A model generated the notes under the pieces. It was not told the origin of the DNA and made no database searches. It worked only from the letters and a program-made list of their open reading frames with translations. Shown here piece by piece: positions 7,300 through 14,993 of a stretch of 18,876 nt of DNA; the stretch's first letter is position 1, and each line of letters begins with the position of its first letter. The stretch spans positions 1 through 18,876 of the forward strand of contig JAHEZA010000006.1 of the NCBI GenBank assembly GCA_023251335.1. Direction: 5' to 3'. The DNA is from Chitinophagaceae bacterium (GTDB lineage Bacteria > Bacteroidota > Bacteroidia > Chitinophagales > Chitinophagaceae). The position numbers were made by a program, and so were the translations under genes.

Positions 7300-9276
7300 A
7301 TGAAACATATACAATTAAAAAAAGTTCTTATTGGATCAGTTGCAATCACACTGTTCCTTATGGCAGGATGTTCCAAAATTTTGGACGAACAACCCCGCGC
7401 CACTTTTACGCCTGAATATTTCAAAACAGAAAGTGGCGTTGTGGGAGGTATCACTTCCCTTTATGCACACCTCCGTAATATATACGGGCAAGCCTACTAT
7501 TATAATGCCTGCCTGACAGGTACGGATGAAAATACCTATGCTCAGAGTGCAGACGGCAATTTTAAAGATATGGATATGTCTGATGCAGGCCAGGTTAGTT
7601 CTACCAGCTTTCCTACCAGTATTCCGTGGGGCGAATCTTATTCAGATATCAACAATGCGAGCGGAATCCTGGAAAACGGTTCTGCAGTGGGTATTAATGC
7701 ATCGCTTCTTGCAGAAGCTCATTTTTTTCGTGCATTTGACTACTTTTTGTTAGTGCAAACCTATGGTGGAGTTCCTTTGGATCTGGGAGCGGGCGAATTA
7801 AAGTTTAATATAAATCCTGTAAGAACTTCTGTACGCAACACCGTACCCGAAGTATATACAAAAGCTATTTTCCCGGACCTGTTGACTGCCATAAATGATC
7901 TTCCCGACATGGGTCGCGTTACAGGGGGTGTTACGAAAACGGCTGCCCGTCTCTACTTGTCAAAAGCGTACCTTACTTATGCATGGTGGCTCGAAAATCC
8001 GAATAGTATTCCTACTTATCCGGCGGCAGACCGCACTGATCCCGACGGACATGATGCGGCATGGTATTTTCAACAGGCTTACGATATTGCAACCACTGCA
8101 ATTGAGAACCCGGGTTCGTTTGCTTTACAGCCCACCTACTATGATGTAAACTATGCACCAAACGATCGTAACAGCGAAATCGTTTTATATGCGGATCACA
8201 CTGAAACGAGTGAACAATATAACGGAGGCAGCCTTAGCTACGGAAGTGGCGGAGCCCCCGATAACTTTGCGGTTTGGATGCTTACCTGGAACTATACTCA
8301 AATCAGAAGTGGCAAAGACCCTGCCTGGAGCGGTACAGTAAGTTCCGTTCAGCGGGCAGCTACAGCAGATCTCGGCCGACCCTGGACACGTATGGCTCCA
8401 ACTATTGGTGTAATCGAAAATACGTTTGCAGATAAAACGGATGATTCCCGGTATGATGGCACTTTTGTTACTGTTTATCGTGCAAACTGGGAAAAAGCCG
8501 GTGATAAAACAGCGACATATTATAACGCAAACGGACTTCCCGTGCATCCGGGCGACCCAATTCTCACTTTCCTCGACAGCGAACCGTCAACTGCGATTGA
8601 TTATAGCACCTGGGGATCTAAAAGTAACGTAGGCGCAGGCGCATTGCCAGGCAGGGCTGATTTTGTAATTTCCCCTGAAGGTATTAGCAGGCTAAGATAC
8701 CCCGGCCTTTGGAAACTGGGAACTTATAGGACAGATAATGGTGAAGGACTAGGCTCTCCCAACGCGGGAACTACACGACCTTTCAATATTGCCAAGTTCT
8801 CCGAACTGTTCTTTATAGCTGCGGAAGCTGCTGCAAAGGGTGCAACAACGACCGCTGTGAGCGGAGCTTACGCCAATGATGGTACGGCAAAAGGATTGAT
8901 TAATATTATTCGTGCACGTGCTGGTATGTGGCGGTTCGACAATAATGGAAATACAACGAAAATAGAGGATAATAGTGCTGCAATGATTGCCGCAACACCT
9001 GCTAACGTAGATGTAAATTATATTTTGGCAGAACGCTCACGTGAATATTACGGTGAAGGTTATCGTTGGTATGACCTGGTACGCACGCAAAAATGGGCAG
9101 AACTTTCTTCCACTTATAGAATTGGAGGAGCCGGAATTGGTGACCATACTCCAATGACCATAACCCGCAATATACAGCCATTTCAGTATTTGCGTCCGAT
9201 TCCACAAGGACAGCTCGATGCTATGGAAGGAACGGATGCTGATAAAGCTGCGTATCAAAACCCGGGATATAATTAA
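7300..9276 (+). CDS. SusD/RagB-family nutrient-binding outer-membrane lipoprotein
   Basis: Surface lipoprotein of 658 residues that forms the lid on the SusC barrel and binds the glycan. The signal peptide ends in the lipobox LMAGC, with the lipidated cysteine at residue 24, followed by SKILDEQP, a typical SusD start. SusD features include the TPR-like stretch with ASLLAEAHFFRAFDYFLLVQ and YGGVPL, KTAARLYLSKAYLTYAWWL, and the C-terminal block LAERSREYYGEGYRWYDLVR. It is somewhat longer than most SusD proteins, with large insertions in the middle (about residues 230-470), probably reflecting ligand specificity. It is co-transcribed with susC and followed by a hairpin terminator at 9305. No defect was seen. 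Confidence 0.96.
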   Translation: MKHIQLKKVLIGSVAITLFLMAGCSKILDEQPRATFTPEYFKTESGVVGGITSLYAHLRNIYGQAYYYNACLTGTDENTYAQSADGNFKDMDMSDAGQVSSTSFPTSIPWGESYSDINNASGILENGSAVGINASLLAEAHFFRAFDYFLLVQTYGGVPLDLGAGELKFNINPVRTSVRNTVPEVYTKAIFPDLLTAINDLPDMGRVTGGVTKTAARLYLSKAYLTYAWWLENPNSIPTYPAADRTDPDGHDAAWYFQQAYDIATTAIENPGSFALQPTYYDVNYAPNDRNSEIVLYADHTETSEQYNGGSLSYGSGGAPDNFAVWMLTWNYTQIRSGKDPAWSGTVSSVQRAATADLGRPWTRMAPTIGVIENTFADKTDDSRYDGTFVTVYRANWEKAGDKTATYYNANGLPVHPGDPILTFLDSEPSTAIDYSTWGSKSNVGAGALPGRADFVISPEGISRLRYPGLWKLGTYRTDNGEGLGSPNAGTTRPFNIAKFSELFFIAAEAAAKGATTTAVSGAYANDGTAKGLINIIRARAGMWRFDNNGNTTKIEDNSAAMIAATPANVDVNYILAERSREYYGEGYRWYDLVRTQKWAELSSTYRIGGAGIGDHTPMTITRNIQPFQYLRPIPQGQLDAMEGTDADKAAYQNPGYN

Positions 9277-9304
9277 TAGTTTTTTCTCATAATCAAATAG
9301 AATC

Positions 9305-9340
9305 GGGGGATGAATTTTTTCATTCCCCCTTTCGTTTTTA
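9305..9340 (+). terminator. Intrinsic terminator of the susCD operon
   Basis: GGGGGATGAA and TTCATTCCCCC pair with one bulged base around a TTTT loop (stem arms 9305-9314 and 9319-9329), followed by a T-rich tail (TTTCGTTTTTA). It begins 28 bp after the susD stop. Confidence 0.8.
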
Positions 9341-9526
9341 GGACGTTCTGTTTTATAAATGTGTTTTAGAACAGGCAATTGAATGAAAAGATTCGATTAA
9401 AAAGGCAACAGTTATGAAAACAGAAATTGCGGGTAAAAGTTTGTTTACTATAAATCATTACAAGAAATAGTCCTAATTTGACGGGCAGATTAGGCTTGGA
9501 TAAAATTTAAAAAAGAAATAATAATT
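9341..9526 (+). promoter_or_regulatory. Intergenic region upstream of the barrel protein
   Basis: The 186 bp between the susCD terminator and the next start must carry the promoter of the 9527 gene. TAATTTG at 9474-9480 resembles a Bacteroidota -7 element but is one base short of TAnnTTTG, and no -33 element lies at standard distance. No operator-like palindrome was seen. Confidence 0.3.
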
Positions 9527-11401
9527 ATGAAAAAACTTGCCATTTTATGTTTCCTGATTGTACTCTGTTTAAATTCTTCAGCACAGCACTACAACAACTT
9601 TAAAGTGTCTGTTTACTGCCGTGCTTATGAAGTAAAGCAAATGGGCGATACTACTAATTATTTAAAACCAAAGTGGGATGAGATTTCACGCCAATTAAAA
9701 GTTGATAAAGTATATCTTGAAACGCATCGTGATTTAATAATCGTTGATCAGAAAACGTTAGACATCGCCAAAAAGTTTTTTAAAGATAGAGGAATACAAG
9801 TTGCAGGAGGTATTACACTTACCATTAGTGAACCAAACCGTTTTCAAACATTTTGCTACAGCAATCCCGATGATAGAAAATATGTAAAAAAGCTGAGTGA
9901 ATACACTGCTAAGAATTTTGATGAATTTATATTGGATGATTTCTTTTTTACCAATTGTAAAGATGACGGCGCGATAAAAGACAAAGGCGATAGAAGCTGG
10001 ACGCAGTATCGTTTGCAACTTATGACGGAGGCTGCAGAATCGTTGATTGTAGGCCCTGCAAAAGCGGTTAATCCTAAGGTAAAAGTCATTGTGAAATTTC
10101 CCAATTGGTATGAACATTTCCAGGGGCTTGGGTTTAATCTGAAAGACGAACCAAAGATATTTGATGGCATTTATACCGGCACAGAAACGAGGGACGCAGT
10201 TATGTCGGCGCAACATCTTCAACCATATCATGGATACAATATTATTCGATATTTTGAAAATATTGCTCCGATGAAAAATGGAGGTGGCTGGGTTGATCCC
10301 TATGCCAGTAAATATTCTGACCGGTATGCGGAACAGCTTTGGATCACGTTATTTGCTAAGGCAAAAGAACAAACCTTATTCGATTTTAGAAGTTTAAGCG
10401 CTGCTATAACTCTGGCCAATCGCGCGCCCTGGCAGGGACAACATACCAGTTTTGATTATGATGAAATGATGCAGCTTTCTGTAAATTACAATGGTGGCGA
10501 GGCTTCCCGGCCATCCACCATTGCAAGAGTAGCCGGTTATGCATTTGAGAAAGTAGATAGTTTTTTGGGTAAACTGGGAACGCCAATCGGCATAAAAAGT
10601 TACCGCCCCTATAATGCTGTGGGAGAAGATTTTTTGCAGAGTTATCTCGGCATGATTGGTTTGCCGATGAACATGGAACCTGAGTTTCCTGCACAGGACA
10701 GTGTTATTTTATTGACAGAAGAAGCAAAGTTTGATGACAACATTGTTGATAGAATAAAGAATCAATTGGCAGAAGGAAAAACAGTGGTAATTACATCTGG
10801 TTTGCTAAAAAATATTCAGGACAAACTGGATGATATTGTTGAATTGCGATATACAGACCGCAAAGCACTTGTACAGGATTTTACTGCAGGGACCTTTCAA
10901 CTCATTCATTCGGATAAACCAATTCTTATTCCACAGATACAATATCTTACCAATGATTCCTGGGAAATTGTTTCAGGCATCAGCGGTGAAGATGGCTGGC
11001 CGATTTTGCATGAAGCAGATTATTCAAAAGGCCATTTATATGTGTTAACTATTCCCGATAGTTTTTCTGACTTATATAATTTGCCGGCCGGTGCGCTCAA
11101 CAAAATACGGGAAGTATTGAGTGGACAATTACCTGTACAAATAGAAGGACCTTCGGGTATAAGTTTGTTTGTTTACGACAACAATACATTTATTGCAGAA
11201 TCATTTTTGGAAAAAGAAACGGCAGTCAATATTGTTACCTCAACTGCACATATTAAATTGACTGATGTCAGCAGCGGTCAGCAATTCATTGGCGAATTAA
11301 GAAAACCCGGAATGAGCTATACAGAAAAAAGCAGGAAAGAAAAAAATATTTTTAGCATTACCATCAAGCCGCATTCTTTCAGGGTATTTACGATGGATTG
11401 A
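9527..11401 (+). CDS. Secreted putative glycoside hydrolase-like protein, (beta/alpha)8 barrel, unassigned family
   Basis: Secreted protein of 624 residues; the signal peptide is residues 1-20 (ending NSSAQ). I do not recognise a named family. Eight regularly spaced hydrophobic strands can be picked out: about 27-35, 61-69, 91-97, 133-141 (EFILDDFFF), 186-194, 213-222 (DGIYTGTETR), 237-246 (NIIRYFENI) and 283-290 (TLFDFRSL). This is the pattern of a TIM barrel. Acidic residues sit at strand ends: E65, D137/D138 after strand 4, E220 after strand 6 and E244 after strand 7. Residues about 350-540 look like an alpha/beta GATase- or flavodoxin-like domain (SVILLTEEAKFDDNIVDRI, KTVVITSG), and 545-624 like a beta-sandwich. 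Barrel, GATase-like and sandwich domains in this order resemble GH42 beta-galactosidases, but without their motifs. Context beside susCD and GH115 favours a glycan-active role. It converges on the dehydratase gene and shares its terminator region. Confidence 0.75.
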   Translation: MKKLAILCFLIVLCLNSSAQHYNNFKVSVYCRAYEVKQMGDTTNYLKPKWDEISRQLKVDKVYLETHRDLIIVDQKTLDIAKKFFKDRGIQVAGGITLTISEPNRFQTFCYSNPDDRKYVKKLSEYTAKNFDEFILDDFFFTNCKDDGAIKDKGDRSWTQYRLQLMTEAAESLIVGPAKAVNPKVKVIVKFPNWYEHFQGLGFNLKDEPKIFDGIYTGTETRDAVMSAQHLQPYHGYNIIRYFENIAPMKNGGGWVDPYASKYSDRYAEQLWITLFAKAKEQTLFDFRSLSAAITLANRAPWQGQHTSFDYDEMMQLSVNYNGGEASRPSTIARVAGYAFEKVDSFLGKLGTPIGIKSYRPYNAVGEDFLQSYLGMIGLPMNMEPEFPAQDSVILLTEEAKFDDNIVDRIKNQLAEGKTVVITSGLLKNIQDKLDDIVELRYTDRKALVQDFTAGTFQLIHSDKPILIPQIQYLTNDSWEIVSGISGEDGWPILHEADYSKGHLYVLTIPDSFSDLYNLPAGALNKIREVLSGQLPVQIEGPSGISLFVYDNNTFIAESFLEKETAVNIVTSTAHIKLTDVSSGQQFIGELRKPGMSYTEKSRKEKNIFSITIKPHSFRVFTMD

Positions 11402-11427
11402 TACACTTACATAATTATAATTGGAGG

Positions 11428-11488
11428 AAAGTCAAAATTCAAAAAAAGTATCTTTTGAAAAATGCGAGGCTTTTTGAATTTTGACTTT
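11428..11488. terminator. Bidirectional terminator-like inverted repeat between convergent genes
   Basis: AAAGTCAAAATTCAAAAA (11428-11445) and its exact reverse complement TTTTTGAATTTTGACTTT (11471-11488) form an 18-bp stem with a 25-nt loop. It lies between the stop codons of the converging genes ending at 11401 and 11498. The stem is AT-rich with terminal A/T runs on both strands, which suits termination in both directions, though the low GC makes it weaker than a standard terminator. Confidence 0.65.
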
Positions 11489-11497
11489 ATTGAGAAT

Positions 11498-12775
11498 TTA
11501 AGCGAAGAAAGGAATATTAGGGGTCGCATATTTTTTCAAACCTTCTTCATTGATTTCTACACCAATTCCAGGCTTGTTGGATACAACCAAAAATCCTTTC
11601 TCAATAAAAGGTTTATCGTACGTTACAATCTCTTTCCATTTAGGTTCTGTATCGCTCAGTGTTTGCCATTCCAGAATATGAAAATTGGGAACTGATGCAC
11701 ATACATGTGCTGTGGCCATCGCTCCAAGGAAAGAACCTACCATGTGTGGTGAAAAAGGTGTGTAATAAGCATTGGCAAGATTCGCTATGCGTTGACCTTC
11801 ACCAAGGCCGCCACATTTCTGAAGGTCCGGCATAATGATATCAATAGCTGCTTCTGATAGCAAACGCGTGTATCCATACGTCAGATAAAAATTTTCTCCA
11901 CCGCAAATTGGTGTACTGGTTTCCTGTGTGATTGTTTTATATACATCAACATTATCGGCAGGCACAGGTTCTTCGAGCCACATTAGATTTAATGGCTCCA
12001 TCACTTTCGCCACTTTGCGTCCCGTTGGTGCATCATACCTTCCGTGCATGTCCACACAAATATCAATATCCGGCCCCACGGCTTTACGAACTGCCTCGAT
12101 GGAGTTATACATTCTTTCTATTTCCGCATTGTTTGCTGTCCAGTTCCATCTGTCATACTTATTGGGATCGGTTGCAGAATCAATGTCAAACTTAACAGCT
12201 GTATATCCTCTCGAAACTGCATCCAGCCCAGCCTTCGCATAATCTTCCGGTTTGGGATTTCGAACTGCATATAATTCAGTATCGCAGTACACCCTCACTT
12301 TATCACGAAACTTGCCACCTAATAACTGATAGACAGGCAGGCCCAATGCCTTTCCGCAAAGATCCCACAATGCAGCGTCAAAAGCACTTAACACAGCTAC
12401 ATACATACCCGATTGTGCGCCGCCAAAAAAAGCGCCTTTGCGGAATTGTTCAAAAATGACATTTGGAGACAAAGGGCTTCTTCCTTTTAATTGGTTACCT
12501 AACCGTTGAACTAAATAATAAGTTCCACCCACAGCATCTACTGCTTCACCATATCCAACGATATCCTGGTTCGTAAAAATTTTTACAAATAAGCCACCGC
12601 CGGAGTAGGCACATTTAACATCGGTTATTTTTAAATCAGATGGCGGCGAAATTTTAGAAGTTTTCTCTATTGCCGTTTCGAGTCCTTGTCCATACGTTTT
12701 AAATAGCGGAACTAAAGGAGCCATTGCTGCAGCTATGGCTCCTTTAGTGATAAATGATCTTCTTGAATTTGACAT
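11498..12775 (-). CDS. Tat-signal mandelate racemase/enolase-superfamily sugar-acid dehydratase
   Basis: Enolase-superfamily protein of 425 residues with an N-terminal extension. SRRSFITK (residues 4-11) followed by a hydrophobic stretch (GAIAAAMAPLVPLF) matches a twin-arginine signal; the cleavage site is unclear, so it may stay membrane-anchored. The capping domain is followed by a barrel with the metal ligands D242 (in VDMHGRYD), E268 (WLEEPV) and E294 (GGENFY), and H344 (FSPHMVGSF) as a likely catalytic residue. The D-x-H arrangement D242-H244 is the one seen in galactonate and mannonate dehydratases, so the likely reaction is removal of water from a sugar acid to give a 2-keto-3-deoxy acid. 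This assignment is family-based; the exact substrate is not readable. It is the last gene of the run AraC-kinase-BASS-RraA-dehydratase, 82 bp after the RraA-like gene. The Tat signal implies the reaction happens outside the cytoplasm, which is unusual for this pathway. Confidence 0.88.
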   Translation of the reverse strand: MSNSRRSFITKGAIAAAMAPLVPLFKTYGQGLETAIEKTSKISPPSDLKITDVKCAYSGGGLFVKIFTNQDIVGYGEAVDAVGGTYYLVQRLGNQLKGRSPLSPNVIFEQFRKGAFFGGAQSGMYVAVLSAFDAALWDLCGKALGLPVYQLLGGKFRDKVRVYCDTELYAVRNPKPEDYAKAGLDAVSRGYTAVKFDIDSATDPNKYDRWNWTANNAEIERMYNSIEAVRKAVGPDIDICVDMHGRYDAPTGRKVAKVMEPLNLMWLEEPVPADNVDVYKTITQETSTPICGGENFYLTYGYTRLLSEAAIDIIMPDLQKCGGLGEGQRIANLANAYYTPFSPHMVGSFLGAMATAHVCASVPNFHILEWQTLSDTEPKWKEIVTYDKPFIEKGFLVVSNKPGIGVEINEEGLKKYATPNIPFFA

Positions 12776-12805
12776 AATGTTTTATTTAAAGTGATTAATT
12801 ATTTG

Positions 12806-12833
12806 TGATTGTTGATTGCTAATTGCTCATTGC
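12806..12833. repeat. Four tandem 7-bp repeats (TNATTGC)
   Basis: Four consecutive heptamers read TGATTGT, TGATTGC, TAATTGC and TCATTGC on the plus strand. They lie in the gap between the RraA-like and dehydratase genes and end two bases before the palindrome at 12836. Confidence 0.7.
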
Positions 12834-12835
12834 CT

Positions 12836-12851
12836 CCCGATAGCTATCGGG
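12836..12851. repeat. Perfect 16-bp palindrome CCCGATAGCTATCGGG
   Basis: The palindrome CCCGATAGCTATCGGG lies between two co-directional genes and could fold as a 6-bp GC-rich stem with an AGCT loop. On the plus strand it is followed by a short T-run, but both neighbouring genes are on the minus strand, so it is not an ordinary terminator for them. From memory, the same core occurs repeatedly in intergenic regions of Bacteroidota genomes, so it may be a dispersed REP-like element; this needs a genome search. Confidence 0.75.
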
Positions 12852-12857
12852 ATGTTT

Positions 12858-13814
12858 TTACCAGGTTCTATCTTTCAAAAAGTTCTGTATAGTTTCTTTA
12901 GGAACCGGCAATTCATTAATGTGGTCATTGAGCCATTTAGAAAAATCTTTTTCGATTTCATCTGTCCACCGGGCATCGATTTGTCCGGCTGTATATTTTC
13001 CGTCCCTTAGTCGCTGGTGACCGAACATATCTCTTAATCGTACAATCTCTGAAGTAACGACAACTCTTTCTGCTAATTGGGGAGGAATAAAAACAACAAC
13101 TCCCATTTTGCCTAATACTATATCACCCGGCATTACGGTTACAGTTCGTATGCGGGTAGGATGATTAATCCCTACAATCATAGTCGTAAGGTCTCTGCTC
13201 TGTCCCATCCCCGGATTGTGATAAGAAGGATCGTAACTGGTATAGAAAGAAGTAAAGCCGCCAATTTCCTTTAAACCTTCCAAATCTCTTATTGCGCCAT
13301 CATAGACAATCCCATTTCCTGTTTTTGCATAAATGGCATTGCCTACATTATCACCAATAGTAGGACCATTTCTTTTTGCGCCAAATTGATCGGCTACATA
13401 TACATCTCCTTTTTGCAACATCTCAACGGCCCAAACATTCTGCGCCCTTCTTCCTTCTTTTTTTCCCATTGAATCAATTGCCCCCCATACGTCGGGGCGT
13501 CCGGGCATGAACGTTGCCGTTACTGCACGGCCCACCAAAACACTATCCGGGTTGATTACCTGCCATTCTTCTGCAATCTGGTACCTGTAGCCTGCATTAG
13601 TCATGGTAGCCCAAGCCTCTTCCACGCTTACTGCTTTCATCCGTCTAATGATATCATCAGGAACTTTTGGACGGCCGTCAGGAAAGCGTTCGCCTTTCCA
13701 TTGAGGTGTTAATGCAAGGAGTTCTTCTTTACTTATTTGCACATACTGTGCTTTGACCTGATGCAGGAATGCAATCATTGTAAAAAGAAATAGGAAGGGT
13801 TTCATCGTTGACAT
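12858..13814 (-). CDS. Exported RraA-like aldolase/demethylmenaquinone methyltransferase-fold protein
   Basis: RraA-family protein of 318 residues with an N-terminal signal peptide (hydrophobic 7-17, ending QVKAQ at 23), so it is predicted to be periplasmic. An internal ATG at codon 4 (MKPFLFL) is an equally good start. The RraA core runs about 60-255. It contains GDNVGNAIYAKTGNGIVYDG (154-173) and AIRDLEGL (174-181), with R176 and D177 matching the conserved Arg-Asp pair that in HMG/CHA aldolases binds substrate and divalent metal. PGDIVLGKMGVVVFIPP (229-245) matches the late family block. Members of this fold either cleave 4-hydroxy-2-keto acids to pyruvate plus an aldehyde or keto acid, or inhibit RNase E; with a signal peptide the RNase E role is excluded. 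The C-terminal extension (260-318) goes beyond the basic RraA length of about 160-220. Beside a sugar-acid dehydratase, aldolase activity is the likely role, though the name often given in databases is a methyltransferase. Confidence 0.85.
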   Translation of the reverse strand: MSTMKPFLFLFTMIAFLHQVKAQYVQISKEELLALTPQWKGERFPDGRPKVPDDIIRRMKAVSVEEAWATMTNAGYRYQIAEEWQVINPDSVLVGRAVTATFMPGRPDVWGAIDSMGKKEGRRAQNVWAVEMLQKGDVYVADQFGAKRNGPTIGDNVGNAIYAKTGNGIVYDGAIRDLEGLKEIGGFTSFYTSYDPSYHNPGMGQSRDLTTMIVGINHPTRIRTVTVMPGDIVLGKMGVVVFIPPQLAERVVVTSEIVRLRDMFGHQRLRDGKYTAGQIDARWTDEIEKDFSKWLNDHINELPVPKETIQNFLKDRTW

Positions 13815-13854
13815 ATATTTTTAGTTTGTTAAAATGAAAGAATTTAAGTTGCAC

Positions 13855-14967
13855 TTACTTCGGTTTCTCTTCATTTTCAGAAGTTTTTTCTTTGGGCAGA
13901 TGATTATGCCACCAACTCGCCAAACAAGACCCGTTAATGTTCATTACAGGTCCGAAGATGGCTGGCGCTAATCCTGTAGTAGCAATTTTTCCCATAGTCA
14001 AAGCAAGGCCCGAAGCAAGCCCTGCATTCTGCATTCCTACTTCAAGAGCAATGGTTCTGCAATCCTTTTCGTGAAATTTCAACAAACGGGCAGACCAATA
14101 GCCGAGGAAAAATCCTATAACATTGTGAAGGAATGTGGCTACTAATAATAAGGCCCCAACTTTTAAAAGATTATCTCTTCCTGCGGCAACCATTATTGCC
14201 AAAATGAGCGCAATGCCACCCATAGAAATCATTGGCATGATCTTATCAAGCCACATAAATCTTCCACGTATCATGTAATGAAAAGCAAGTCCCGCAACTA
14301 AAGGAAGGATCACAATCTTTGTTATGTCCCACACCATAGTCAACAAATCTATTTCAACAAACCTGCCTCCTAGCCACTTTAAAAGCAATGGCGTTAAGAA
14401 AGGTGCAAGTAAAGTTGAAATAGTTGTTACCGAAACAGAAAGTGCAAGATTAGCTCTTGCCAGGTATGACATAACATTCGATGCTAATCCACTTGGGCAA
14501 CATCCAACCAAAATAATCCCTGCTGCGATTTCATTTGGGAAGTGGAACAAAGTAGCTATTGAAAGACCGACCAATGGCATGATGAGATAATGAAAACTAA
14601 CTCCGACAATAATTCCTTTGGGCATTCTGGCAACGTTGATAAAATCTTTCAAGCTTAATTCCGTTCCCATTCCAAACATGATGATTTGCAGTAAAGGAAT
14701 AATGAGCACAGATAGTTTAAAAGTTCCAATCGTTACGAAATACTGCGGATGATACATTGCAAAACTCACTACGCCGATGATCATTACTGTATAAGAAAGG
14801 CCCTTCAAAAATTGTTTTCCACGGAATGCAATAGCAAGTGCGAAGAAAAACGACATCAACAGCCAACCGCCCAAATCATACAGTTGCCTGATCGTTGCCA
14901 ATATCCAGGCGATTAAAAGAATTAGTGAGATTAAATAAAAAAGATTGTAAAAGGATTTTCTCTTCAT
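13855..14967 (-). CDS. BASS-type (bile acid:sodium symporter family) organic-anion transporter
   Basis: Integral inner-membrane protein of 370 residues with the SBF-family motifs GCCPSGLASN (155-164) and EVGMQNAGLA (309-318), which mark the two crossed helices that bind Na+ and substrate. Hydrophobic segments are near 6-26, 32-48, 57-72, 85-101, 116-141, 145-166, 174-199, 211-233, 243-262, 267-296, 304-324 and 332-352. The first three segments are an N-terminal addition to the usual nine or ten helices. The C-terminus is short and charged. Known relatives import bile acids, pantothenate precursors and, in plant plastids (BASS2), pyruvate with sodium. Here it lies 26 bp after the kinase gene and 40 bp before the RraA-like gene, so import of a sugar acid or of the keto acid formed by the exported enzymes is likely (inference). 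Confidence 0.9.
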   Translation of the reverse strand: MKRKSFYNLFYLISLILLIAWILATIRQLYDLGGWLLMSFFFALAIAFRGKQFLKGLSYTVMIIGVVSFAMYHPQYFVTIGTFKLSVLIIPLLQIIMFGMGTELSLKDFINVARMPKGIIVGVSFHYLIMPLVGLSIATLFHFPNEIAAGIILVGCCPSGLASNVMSYLARANLALSVSVTTISTLLAPFLTPLLLKWLGGRFVEIDLLTMVWDITKIVILPLVAGLAFHYMIRGRFMWLDKIMPMISMGGIALILAIMVAAGRDNLLKVGALLLVATFLHNVIGFFLGYWSARLLKFHEKDCRTIALEVGMQNAGLASGLALTMGKIATTGLAPAIFGPVMNINGSCLASWWHNHLPKEKTSENEEKPK

Positions 14968-14993
14968 AGCAAGTTGAAAGGTTAATTATGGTT

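Noticed and set aside
9758..10231. 157-codon minus-strand frame inside the barrel protein gene
   Set aside because: Antisense to a gene with a signal peptide and continuous strand pattern; its translation is cysteine/phenylalanine-rich and unlike any family I know.
12858..13814. Demethylmenaquinone methyltransferase function for the RraA-like protein
   Set aside because: The name comes from an old misannotation of the RraA fold; there is no SAM-binding motif, and the protein has an export signal.
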